Source: Demequina sp. NBRC 110054
GTDB lineage: Bacteria; Actinomycetota; Actinomycetes; Actinomycetales; Demequinaceae
Assembly (NCBI RefSeq): GCF_002090115.1
Contig: NZ_BBRK01000005.1
Location: forward strand, 434,001 to 498,000
Direction: 5' to 3'
DNA: 64,000 nucleotides
The notes beneath the pieces are model-generated. The model saw nothing but the letters and a program-made list of their open reading frames with translations. It did not search any database and was not told where the DNA came from. The position numbers were made by a program, and so were the translations under genes. This document shows, in pieces, positions 44,851 through 52,928 of the stretch; the stretch's first letter is position 1, and the number at the start of each line of letters is the position of its first letter.

Positions 44851-44870
44851 ACGCGACGAGGCCCGACCGG
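44851..44870. repeat. 20-bp repeat, left copy, flanking the giant secreted-protein gene
   Basis: ACGCGACGAGGCCCGACCGG is identical to 50083-50102. Each copy is the left arm of a terminator hairpin, and the copies lie on either side of the gene at 44901-49949. Confidence 0.8.
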
Positions 44871-44888
44871 TACATACCGGTCGGGCCT
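44859..44888 (-). terminator. Terminator after the giant secreted-protein gene
   Basis: AGGCCCGACCGGTA and TACCGGTCGGGCCT pair perfectly over 14 bp with a 2-nt turn (4-6 nt in practice), 12 bp past the stop. Near-identical to the hairpin at 50089. Confidence 0.85.
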
Positions 44889-44900
44889 TGTCGAATCAGA

Positions 44901-47900
44901 TCAGCCGATGTACGTCGACTCGAGGTAGTCGACGACCGCCTGGTGCTCGCTCGCGCTCAGCGCCCGGTCGAACACGATCACGGCCGCGACGTCCATGTCG
45001 ATCGACGGGGAGCCGTCGATCTCCACGCCGAGCATGATCTTGTCCGAGCCCGTCTTGAAGGTGTGGGTCGCGGAGTCGATCTCGACCCCGTCCTTGTAGT
45101 GCGTGAGCTCACCGGAGCCGTAGACCGCGGACTGCACGAGCCAGCCCGCGCCGTTGCCGTCGACGTTCGAGTCGAAGTCACCGCACCAGCCCTGCACCGC
45201 CAGGTCGCCGTCACCCGACACGACCGTGCCGAACGTGTACCCGCAGTATGGGGCGCCCCACGAGAACCCGCCCCAGCCGTTCGACTCGTAGTTCGCGACC
45301 GTGAACACGGTCCGATCGGCGGCACCGGTCGGCATCGCCGTGAGCGAGCCCACGCGCTGCAACGAGTCGCTGTCACCGTCGAACGAGATCGCCGCCGCTC
45401 CCGCGGGAGTCGTCACCGTCCCGACAGTCGGGTCGCCCGTGACCGTGTCGAGGTCGTTGCCGCTGTCGGACTGGTCCAGCCAGCCCGTCACCGTGCTCGC
45501 ACCCTGCACGCCCGCGCCGGACACCAGGCACAGCACCGCCTCGGACCCGTACGGCACCGTGCACGCCGACGGCACCGCCTCCGGCAGCCCAGACACCTCC
45601 GCGCTCGCCCCAGACTCGTTGTCGGAGTCATCGAACGCAGTCACCACGTAGAAGTACTCCGTGCCATTGACCACCGTGTCATCGATGAACCCCGCCGACG
45701 TCACCGTCGCCACCGGATCATCCGACGCCACATCGATCACACCCGACGACTCCGCACGGAACACGTGATAGCCAGCCAGATCCGAGGCCGTCACCTCATC
45801 CCACGCCAACGTCACCGATCCCTCACCAGCCGTCGCCGCCAACCCGGTCGGTGCCTCAGGCGCCGTCGTGTCCGGCACGAACACCTCCGGCAGACCCGAC
45901 ACCTCCGCGCTCGCCGCGGACTCGTTGCCCAGGTCATCGAACGCGGTCACCACGTAGAAGTACTCCGTGCCATTGACCACCGCGTCATCGACGAACCCCG
46001 CCGACGTCACCGTCGCCACCGGATCATCCGACGCCACATCGATCACACCCGACGACTCCGCACGGAACACGTGATAGCCAGCCAGATCCCCATTCAGATC
46101 AGTCGACGCCGACCACGACAGATCCACCTGACCATCACCCGCATCAGCAGCCACCCCAGACGGCACAGACGGCGCCACGTCCTCGACCGCACCTGTGATG
46201 TACTTCTGGCTCAGGTACGTATTCGCCTGCGCCAGCTCGCTCGAGGAGAGCACCCGGTTGAAGACCAGCACCGCGGCCACGTCCATGTCGACGTAGGGCG
46301 AGCCATCGATCTCGGCGCCCAGCACGATCTTGTCGGTCGCCGTGTCATAGGTCCGGCTGCTCGAGGAGATCTCGACGCCGTCCTTGTACTGCGTGAGCTC
46401 ACCCGAGCCGTACACCGCGGACTGCACGAGCCAGCCCGCACCGTTGCCGTCGACGTTCGAATCGGCGTCGGTGCACCAGCCCTGGACCGCGAGGTCACCG
46501 TCTGCCGAGACGGTCGTCCCGAAGGTCTCCCCGCAGTAGGACGCGCCCCACGAGAAGCCGCCCCAGCCGTTGGATTCATAGTTCACCACCGTGAGCACGG
46601 TGCGCGCAGCATTGCCCGAGGGCATGCCGTTGAGTGAGGTGATCCTCTGCAGAGAGTCGCCGTCACCGTCGAAGGAGATCGCGTTCTGGCCGGTCGGGGT
46701 GGTCACCTCGCCCTGGGTCGGATCGCCCTCCGGCACATCGAGATCGTTGCCGCGCCCCGACTGGTCGAGCCAGCCGCCGACCGTTCCGTCGGTGCCGCTG
46801 ATCACGTTGAGGTCGGACTCGACGTGCAGCACGAGACCGCCGAGAGGGAAGTCGCCGGATAGCGGCTCGGTCGAGACGGTGAAGTCCGCGCTGTCCGACG
46901 CTCCCGCATTGGAATAGGTCACGTGGTCCATGCTCGCGACCTGCACGGTCACCGTGTGGTCCCCGTCCTCGACACCGGTGAAGGTGTACGAACCCGACTG
47001 CTCCATCACCGTGACGTGCTCACCGTCGTCCAATGTCAGGTGGACGTGGTCCCCCGTCGCCAGATCGCCGCCCGACTCCCACGAGACCGTGACGTCCGAC
47101 GTCTCCAGTACCGCGCCGTCGCTCGGCTCGGTGAGCGTGACGGTGGGCTCAGCGACTGTCTCGCCACCGAGGTACTGCTGCTCGAAGTACGTCTCGATCT
47201 GCTCGCGCTCGGTGTCGGTCACCGCGCGGTCGTAGACCAGGATCTCCGCGACGTCCATGTCGATGCGACGCGTGCCGCCGAGCTCTGCGCCCAGGCGGAT
47301 CCGATCGCTGCCCGTGTCGTACGTGTGCGTCCCCGAGTCGGTCAGGGTCCCATTCAGATACTGGGAGTACTCGTCGCCGGACAGGACGACGGACTGGCTG
47401 AGCCATCCGGCGCCGTCCGCATCCGCGTCGGAGTCGAAGTCGTTGCCATTCCCCCAACCCTGGATGCCGAGGTCGCCGTCGCTCGTGCGCACGAGACCGA
47501 ACACCTCGTTCGTGTAGGGCGCGCCGTAGGTGAAGCCCGCCCAGCCGCCGGAGCTGTTCGCGCCGTCGTACTTGACGAACATGAAGATCGAGCGGTCTTC
47601 GCTCTCCGTGGGCAGCTCGAGCACGCTCGACCTTCCCAGCCCGTCATCGACGCCATCGAAGCTGACCACGCTGTGGCCGGACAGAGCCTCCTCCACAAGG
47701 GTCGGGGCCGCGGACGTCACGCCCAGGTTGTTGCCGCTTCCGCTCAGGTCGGCCCACCCGCTGACGCTGGTGCCGGATGCCGTCACGCCCTGGTCGCCCT
47801 GGAGGCGCATGACGAGTCCGTCGGTGACGGGGGCGGCGCACTTGCCGCTGAGCTCGAACGTCGCCGTGAGAGTGGTGTCGGAGTCCGGCACGGTGACTGT

Positions 47901-49949
47901 ATGAGTCGCGTCGCCGCCGTCCGACCACCCCGTGAACACGTACTGGTCCTCGCCGAGACACTGCGGGGTCACCGCAGAGATCTCGTGCTCAAAGTCGATC
48001 AGCGTGTCGTGCACGAAGGGCGCCGTATGGGACGAGCTGTCGAGCTGGAGCACGAGCCCCTCGGGCTCAGTCGCGAACGTGACGTCGACCTTGTCTGGAT
48101 AGACCTCGACCGTGTCCGTGCCGACGAGGCCGAGCTCGTCCGTGACGGTCAGCGTCACCCGATACCAGGTCTCATTGCTGTAGTCGTGTCCGCTCGTCGG
48201 CACCTCGAAGGATCCGGAGGTCCCGTTGTCAATCGCATCACCGGGATGGAAATGGTTGTCGTGACCGAACTGGACGGTCCATTCGTAGTCATCCTCGGAG
48301 AGCGCGCCGTCATCGGTCGCGATCCCCTCCACCGTGATGACATCGCCCGCGCGGAACAGGTCCCCGTCCGTCGGCGAGGTGATCGTCACTGTCGGCGCGA
48401 CGCCCACTTGTATCCTCATCGCGTCCGACACGACGGTATGCCCGTTGTCCGACACGCTCACGTAGGCGTCGTACGGTCCTTCGACGGTGTACGTGTGCTG
48501 GACGCTCGCGCCCGTCGCGGTCTCGCCGTCACCGAAGTACCAGGTATACGTAAGGTCGTCACCCTCAACGTCCGTCGCCGCCGCGTCGAAGTTCACCGTG
48601 AGGGGCCCAGGGCCGTCGGTGACGTCCGCGGTCGCCGACGAGATCACCGGAGCCTGGTTGCCGCCCTCGTAGACGATGCGGCGGATCTGTCCCAGGTAGA
48701 TGTTGTTGTAGTACAGCGCGCCATCGGTACCTTCGACGATCGACACGACCGTGGTCGTCGAGCCTGGCATCTCAGTCGACGGCTTGAAGTCGTAGTCTCC
48801 GGTGACGACCTCGCCTGTGTCGTCGAAGGTGAGGTAGCGGATGAAGTGGCGCGTGTAGTCGCCGTAGAAGTACACGCCCTGCCACTCGCTCGGGAACTGG
48901 TTGCCCCGGTACACGAATCCGCCGGTCAGAGAGGCGTTGCCCGTGCCGCCGTCCTGCACGTGCTGATACGAGAAGATCGGTTCAGCCGCCGAGCCGTCGG
49001 TGATGGTGCAGTCCGGGTAGTCGGTATAGGGATACGGCCCCTCACACCCAGGCCAGCCGTAGTCCAGGCCCTTGTACTCGTCGTCGTACTTGGCTATATG
49101 GATGTCCTCCCACGACTCCGGGATGTCGTTGCCGCCCACCTCTCCGATGAAGAAGCGGTTGGTCTCGATATCCCAGCTCGCACGGAACGGGTTGCGCAGG
49201 CCCCAGGCCCAGATGTACGGGTTGATCCCGCCCGCGCCGTCGGCGAAGGGGTTGTCCGGGGGCACGTCGCCGTCCGGCTCCACACGGATGACGGAGCCGC
49301 TCGGGTCGGTCAGGTCGTCGGCGCGCTCGCCGTCGAACTGGTCTCCGATCGTGAGCCACAGGTTGTCGTCGGGACCGAAGTCGAGGCCTGCGCCGTAGTG
49401 GCAGCAGCTGGTGTAGCCCGTCGTGTCCTGCCACACGACGAACTCCGAGGCGAGGTCGCCGCGGCTCGTGAGGCCGCCCGTGTTCTCGACGTGCGTGAAC
49501 CGAGCGATGCGCCCGTGCTCGGGATCGGCAGTCTGGTAGTAGAGGTAGAAGTAGCCGTTGTTCTCGAAGTCAGGGTCGAGCGCGATGTCGAGCAGCCCGC
49601 GCTCCTGATCGTTGTCGATGTTCACGATGGTCATGTAGCTCTCCATCGTCATCGGCACGGTCGCGGGGTTGCCGATCTTGATCTCGCCGCCCTTCTGGAG
49701 CACGAGCATGCGCCCGTCCGGAAGGAACGCCATCGAAGTCGGCTCGGAGAGCCCGGTGGTCGCCACAGCCTCGTCGCTGAAGCCCTCGAGGGACAGCGGC
49801 CCCTCGACCGCCGCGTCCGCCGGCCGCGAGATCGCCACGAGTGGAACGATCAGCAGCGCGATCAGCACTGCGATCAGTGTCCGGATCCCCCATCGGCGTG
49901 AGCCCTGCATGTTCCACACGTCCGCGCGCGCGACACCGTCGTTCATCAT
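44901..49949 (-). CDS. Secreted modular protein: sugar-dehydrogenase propeller, PKD, LamG-like and FN3 domains
   Basis: 1,682 residues. A Sec signal peptide (RRWGIRTLIAVLIALLIVPL ... ADA, about 20-48) precedes a glucose/sorbosone-dehydrogenase-type beta-propeller (about 50-428; GLSEPTSMAFLPDG, GLLDIALDPDF, GYTSCCHYGAGLDFGPD, AWGLRNPFRASWD). Then come PKD (about 430-510; FGDGETATGASVQHTYTVEG), an Ig-like repeat, LamG-like modules at about 710-930, 1040-1250 and 1463-1682, another Ig-like stretch (about 935-1015) and two FN3 repeats (about 1257-1353 and 1363-1456). ATG 49949 follows a GGGGGGAAA site. It probably acts outside the cell on a polysaccharide (inference); the frame is intact and no sortase motif is seen. 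Confidence 0.88.
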   Translation of the reverse strand: MMNDGVARADVWNMQGSRRWGIRTLIAVLIALLIVPLVAISRPADAAVEGPLSLEGFSDEAVATTGLSEPTSMAFLPDGRMLVLQKGGEIKIGNPATVPMTMESYMTIVNIDNDQERGLLDIALDPDFENNGYFYLYYQTADPEHGRIARFTHVENTGGLTSRGDLASEFVVWQDTTGYTSCCHYGAGLDFGPDDNLWLTIGDQFDGERADDLTDPSGSVIRVEPDGDVPPDNPFADGAGGINPYIWAWGLRNPFRASWDIETNRFFIGEVGGNDIPESWEDIHIAKYDDEYKGLDYGWPGCEGPYPYTDYPDCTITDGSAAEPIFSYQHVQDGGTGNASLTGGFVYRGNQFPSEWQGVYFYGDYTRHFIRYLTFDDTGEVVTGDYDFKPSTEMPGSTTTVVSIVEGTDGALYYNNIYLGQIRRIVYEGGNQAPVISSATADVTDGPGPLTVNFDAAATDVEGDDLTYTWYFGDGETATGASVQHTYTVEGPYDAYVSVSDNGHTVVSDAMRIQVGVAPTVTITSPTDGDLFRAGDVITVEGIATDDGALSEDDYEWTVQFGHDNHFHPGDAIDNGTSGSFEVPTSGHDYSNETWYRVTLTVTDELGLVGTDTVEVYPDKVDVTFATEPEGLVLQLDSSSHTAPFVHDTLIDFEHEISAVTPQCLGEDQYVFTGWSDGGDATHTVTVPDSDTTLTATFELSGKCAAPVTDGLVMRLQGDQGVTASGTSVSGWADLSGSGNNLGVTSAAPTLVEEALSGHSVVSFDGVDDGLGRSSVLELPTESEDRSIFMFVKYDGANSSGGWAGFTYGAPYTNEVFGLVRTSDGDLGIQGWGNGNDFDSDADADGAGWLSQSVVLSGDEYSQYLNGTLTDSGTHTYDTGSDRIRLGAELGGTRRIDMDVAEILVYDRAVTDTEREQIETYFEQQYLGGETVAEPTVTLTEPSDGAVLETSDVTVSWESGGDLATGDHVHLTLDDGEHVTVMEQSGSYTFTGVEDGDHTVTVQVASMDHVTYSNAGASDSADFTVSTEPLSGDFPLGGLVLHVESDLNVISGTDGTVGGWLDQSGRGNDLDVPEGDPTQGEVTTPTGQNAISFDGDGDSLQRITSLNGMPSGNAARTVLTVVNYESNGWGGFSWGASYCGETFGTTVSADGDLAVQGWCTDADSNVDGNGAGWLVQSAVYGSGELTQYKDGVEISSSSRTYDTATDKIVLGAEIDGSPYVDMDVAAVLVFNRVLSSSELAQANTYLSQKYITGAVEDVAPSVPSGVAADAGDGQVDLSWSASTDLNGDLAGYHVFRAESSGVIDVASDDPVATVTSAGFVDDAVVNGTEYFYVVTAFDDLGNESAASAEVSGLPEVFVPDTTAPEAPTGLAATAGEGSVTLAWDEVTASDLAGYHVFRAESSGVIDVASDDPVATVTSAGFIDDTVVNGTEYFYVVTAFDDSDNESGASAEVSGLPEAVPSACTVPYGSEAVLCLVSGAGVQGASTVTGWLDQSDSGNDLDTVTGDPTVGTVTTPAGAAAISFDGDSDSLQRVGSLTAMPTGAADRTVFTVANYESNGWGGFSWGAPYCGYTFGTVVSGDGDLAVQGWCGDFDSNVDGNGAGWLVQSAVYGSGELTHYKDGVEIDSATHTFKTGSDKIMLGVEIDGSPSIDMDVAAVIVFDRALSASEHQAVVDYLESTYIG
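45583..46089 (-). repeat. Near-identical FN3 duplication, period 306 bp
   Basis: Bases 45583-45783 and 45889-46089 are nearly identical (for example ACGTGATAGCCAGCCAGATC in both), giving two FN3 domains with the same YHVFRAESSGVIDVASDDP. Period 306 bp, 102 codons. Confidence 0.85.
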
Positions 49950-50082
49950 CAGATTTCCCCCCCAGGTCCCCCACGCTTCCCCTCGCGCGTGACGTACGGC
50001 CATATTACCGGTTTGCCCAATTTGCGCCATAGATCCACCTCAGACGCAGGAAACCTGCGCGAGAGGAGGTGTGCCCACGAAG

Positions 50083-50102
50083 ACGCGACGAGGCCCGACC
50101 GG
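50083..50102. repeat. 20-bp repeat, right copy
   Basis: Identical to 44851-44870; forms the left arm of the hairpin 50089-50123. Confidence 0.8.
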
Positions 50103-50123
50103 CGGTCAGCCGGTCGGGCCTCG
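50089..50123 (-). terminator. Terminator after the LacY-like symporter gene
   Basis: CGAGGCCCGACCGGC and GCCGGTCGGGCCTCG form a perfect 15-bp stem with loop GGTCA, 20 bp past the symporter stop. The giant gene starts 134 bp further downstream, so it has its own promoter. Confidence 0.85.
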
Positions 50124-50142
50124 TGCGATGGGGTCAGGCTCG

Positions 50143-51462
50143 CTATGCCTTGGCGGCGACCTGGTCCTCGACGCCGTCCGCGAGCTCGCCCGTAGGCGCA
50201 TCGCACCCACGATCGTCGCGCATGAGGAAGCTCGCGATGACTGTCACCACGCCGATGACGACGGCCATGATCAGGTAGGCGTTCGAGAAGCCGATCGTCT
50301 CGTACGCGTAGCCGAACGGGAGCGAGAAGGCCGCGACTCCGAGCGACTTCGCGACGCCGAAGCCGAGCATGTAGGCGGTCGCCGAGATCCGCACGTCGAA
50401 GATGCGCGTGATGTACTTCATGACCGATACCAGCATGAACGGCATCTCGATGGCCGCGAGCAGGCGCCACGCGACCAAAGCCTCCGTGGTGGTCACGAGG
50501 GCCGAGCCGAGAACACGCACGATGAGGATCGCGGCGAAGATCTGCAGGCCGCGCTTGGCCCCGATCTTGTTGATGATCCAGGGCGTGACGAGCATGACCG
50601 CCGCCTCGGCGAAGATCTGGATCGTCACGACGTAGGAGAACAGCTGCACGGGGTCGCCGTGGTTGACGTGCTCCGCGAAGTAGATCGAGTACTGCTGGTC
50701 GAACACGTCGTAGAGCGCGGCGGTGCCCAGCATGAGGATCACGAAGCCGATGAAGCTGCGGTCGGTCAGGAGCTCGACGATGGTGGCCTTGGTCACCTTC
50801 GTCGTGTGGTGCTCCTCGCTCGCTCCCTCGGCTGCCTGATGCGGCACCTTCGCGACGAAGAGCAGGGCGCCCAGCACGAGCGCGGCGAACGAGGCCGCCC
50901 ACCAGATGCTGTCGGGGTTGAGGTGCGACCACATCCATCCCGCGACGAGCGTGATGGTTCCACCCGCGATCGAGCCGAAGAGGCGCGCGTGCCCGTACTC
51001 GAACTCGTTGGCGCGCGAGGCGCGCTCGTTGAAGGCCTCGACGACGCTCACACCCGCGAGCAGGACCAGCGCCATGTACATGCCGCCGACGATCGCCGCG
51101 CCGGTGATGCTCCAGCCGGCGAGCGCCGGGAAGGCGAAAGCGAAGAAGGGCCCGACCATCGCGGCGCACAGCACCACGAAGTAGAACAGGTACTTGCGCA
51201 GGCCCAGCCGGTCCTGGATGTACCCGTACAGCGGCTGCAGGCACAGCGCGGTGATGGCCATCACCGTGTTGATGAGGCCGATGTCACCCTCGCCGACGCC
51301 CTTGTCCGCGAACCACAGGCCATGGAACGAGAACCAGATCTGCCAGACGGCGAAGTAGAAGAAGTACAGGCCGCCGTAGTTCCAGACCACGCCTCGCTTG
51401 AGCGAGTCGAGGACGGTGGGCGCCGACTTCTCCGGGGCAGGCGTCGACGAGGGGGTGCTCAT
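50143..51462 (-). CDS. Oligosaccharide:H+ symporter (LacY-type MFS)
   Basis: 439 residues, twelve helices. Compared from memory with E. coli LacY: QPLYGYIQDRLGLRKYLFYF, VVEAFNERASRANEFEYGHA-RLFG (Glu and Arg of the sugar site retained), TAALYDVFDQQYSIYF and the C-terminal MLVSVMKYITRIFDVRISAT match closely. In helix 10 the LacY His322 position is Ala (AAIEMP), whereas the adjacent proton-coupling Glu is kept. It therefore belongs to the oligosaccharide:H+ family, imported sugar unknown. Its ATG overlaps the GH43 stop by 4 nt (ATGA), so translation is coupled and the pair likely imports what GH43 cuts. Confidence 0.9.
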   Translation of the reverse strand: MSTPSSTPAPEKSAPTVLDSLKRGVVWNYGGLYFFYFAVWQIWFSFHGLWFADKGVGEGDIGLINTVMAITALCLQPLYGYIQDRLGLRKYLFYFVVLCAAMVGPFFAFAFPALAGWSITGAAIVGGMYMALVLLAGVSVVEAFNERASRANEFEYGHARLFGSIAGGTITLVAGWMWSHLNPDSIWWAASFAALVLGALLFVAKVPHQAAEGASEEHHTTKVTKATIVELLTDRSFIGFVILMLGTAALYDVFDQQYSIYFAEHVNHGDPVQLFSYVVTIQIFAEAAVMLVTPWIINKIGAKRGLQIFAAILIVRVLGSALVTTTEALVAWRLLAAIEMPFMLVSVMKYITRIFDVRISATAYMLGFGVAKSLGVAAFSLPFGYAYETIGFSNAYLIMAVVIGVVTVIASFLMRDDRGCDAPTGELADGVEDQVAAKA

Positions 51463-52475
51463 ACGTTCATGCCCTCCGGGGGAAGGACCTCGACCGAGGT
51501 GGGCGCGGGACGCGTGATCGGCTGCGGCTTGCCCCACACGGGGTTGCCGTCCTCGTCGAAGGGCAGCACCTGCGCGCACGCCTGACGGTTGGGCTCCCAC
51601 AGCGGGTCGCCGACGATCTCGGTGTAGGTCCTGGCGTGGTAGACGATCACGGGCTCGCCGTCAGCGGTCTCCGTGAACGAGTTGTGGCCGGGCCCGTAGA
51701 TGCCGTTCTCGGGCGCCGAGGTGAACACGGGATCCTTGGACTTGGTCCAGCTCGCCGGGTCGAGCAGATCGGCGTCGGCGTCGGCGGTGAGCAGACCCAT
51801 GGCGTACTCGATGCCGGTGCCGGAGGCCGAGTAGGTCAGGTACACCTTTCCGTTCTTCTGCAGGACGGACGGACCCTCGTTGACCCAGTACACCTGGATC
51901 TCCCAGTCGTACTCGGGCTTGGTGAGCATGACGGCCTCCGTCGCAAGGGTCCAGGGGTTCTCCATGCGCGCGATGTACAGGTTGGAGTGCCCCTTGATCG
52001 CCGCCTCCTGCTGCGCCCACACCAGGTACTGCACGCCGTCGTTCACGAAGCTCGTGGCGTCGAGCGCGAAGTCGTCCCAGCCGGTGTCGACCTTGCCGCG
52101 CTCCACCCAGGTGCCCGTGATCGGGTCCTCGTCGGTGCACTCGAGGCAGTACACCTGGTGGTTGAACGTGTCGTCGACGTCGGGCTCGGGACGCGTGACC
52201 GACATGTCGGGCGCGGCCGCGTAGTAGATGTACCACGCGCCGTTGACGCGGTGGATCTCGGGCGCCCAGATGAGCGACGACTGGGGGCCGGAGTCCGGCT
52301 TGGTCCAGATCGTCACCTCCTCGGCGGCCTGGAGGTCCTCGAGCCGCTCGGCACGACGCAGGACGATGCGGTCGTACAGCGGATACGAACCCGTGAAGTA
52401 GTACTGGCCGTCCTCACGCAGCACGCAGGGATCAGCGCGCTGAAGGACGATCGGGTTCGGGATGTCGTGGACCAT
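51459..52475 (-). CDS. Glycoside hydrolase family 43 (arabinan/xylan-type)
   Basis: 338 residues without a signal peptide, so probably cytoplasmic. The five-bladed propeller's three acidic residues are visible: the base Asp in RADPCVLREDGQYYFTGSYP (residues about 12-30), the modulating Asp in FALDATSFVNDGVQYLV and the acid Glu in YWVNEGPSVLQK. Family members remove arabinofuranosyl or xylosyl units from oligosaccharides. A GAGGAGCACCG site lies just before ATG 52475. It is first in a two-gene operon with the LacY-type symporter. The alternative is another GH43 subfamily activity; the exact linkage is not readable. Confidence 0.9.
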   Translation of the reverse strand: MVHDIPNPIVLQRADPCVLREDGQYYFTGSYPLYDRIVLRRAERLEDLQAAEEVTIWTKPDSGPQSSLIWAPEIHRVNGAWYIYYAAAPDMSVTRPEPDVDDTFNHQVYCLECTDEDPITGTWVERGKVDTGWDDFALDATSFVNDGVQYLVWAQQEAAIKGHSNLYIARMENPWTLATEAVMLTKPEYDWEIQVYWVNEGPSVLQKNGKVYLTYSASGTGIEYAMGLLTADADADLLDPASWTKSKDPVFTSAPENGIYGPGHNSFTETADGEPVIVYHARTYTEIVGDPLWEPNRQACAQVLPFDEDGNPVWGKPQPITRPAPTSVEVLPPEGMNV

Positions 52476-52928
52476 CGGTGCTCCTCGTTCAAGACTGTGG
52501 ATGCGCGGGGACCTTGCCGTCTTGCGCGGTGTTAACGCTAGACAAAATCTACTTCGACTCGGCGGGACCCCTGGACCATCCTCCCAGCCTGAAGGAGTGC
52601 TCGCACCTGCGCGAGTCGCTCTCAGTTCTGGGAATGTTGTCCTGCAACAGTACACCTTTAATGAAGCATTTCGCAACAGCCTGGAATGCTCGTGCAGGAA
52701 CCCTTTCGCTGGCCGCCGAGCGTCCGATGAGGAGACCGACGGCGCCGGACGGCAGGGACTCCTCGGGCGCCGGGCACGGCAAGTCCGCGCACCGCCTTCG
52801 CCGACAAGCTCCGTGGGCGTGTGCGTGGCACGCGTCGCCCCCTCTCGTTCTCCCCTCCTGGATCCGAGAGGGGGCCTCGTCGCGCCCGCCGCGACCTGGA
52901 GACACCTCGCGAACCACCCCAACCTCTG
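52476..52928. other. 453-bp intergenic region between GH43 and MFS genes
   Basis: Contains the GH43 leader and a locally AT-richer patch (about 52535-52680). An inverted repeat TGTTG-TCCTG-CAACA lies at 52635-52649. The left part has a TTAACGCTAG core that resembles, weakly, LacI-type operators. I see no supported gene in the remaining 240 bp. Confidence 0.5.

Noticed and set aside
44715-46637. A 640-codon + strand frame with repeated RHRRHRIIRRHIDH-like stretches
   Set aside because: The apparent repeats are the antisense reading of the duplicated FN3 modules.
46923-49901. A 992-codon open frame on the + strand within the giant secreted-protein gene
   Set aside because: The - strand frame has signal peptide, propeller, PKD, LamG and FN3 domains; the + frame has only compositional Val/Arg/Asp runs.
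52529-52545. GTGTTAACGCTAGAC as a LacI operator for GH43
   Set aside because: The core resembles LacI sites but the two arms do not pair beyond a few bases, so I list it only as a weak hint in the spacer entry.
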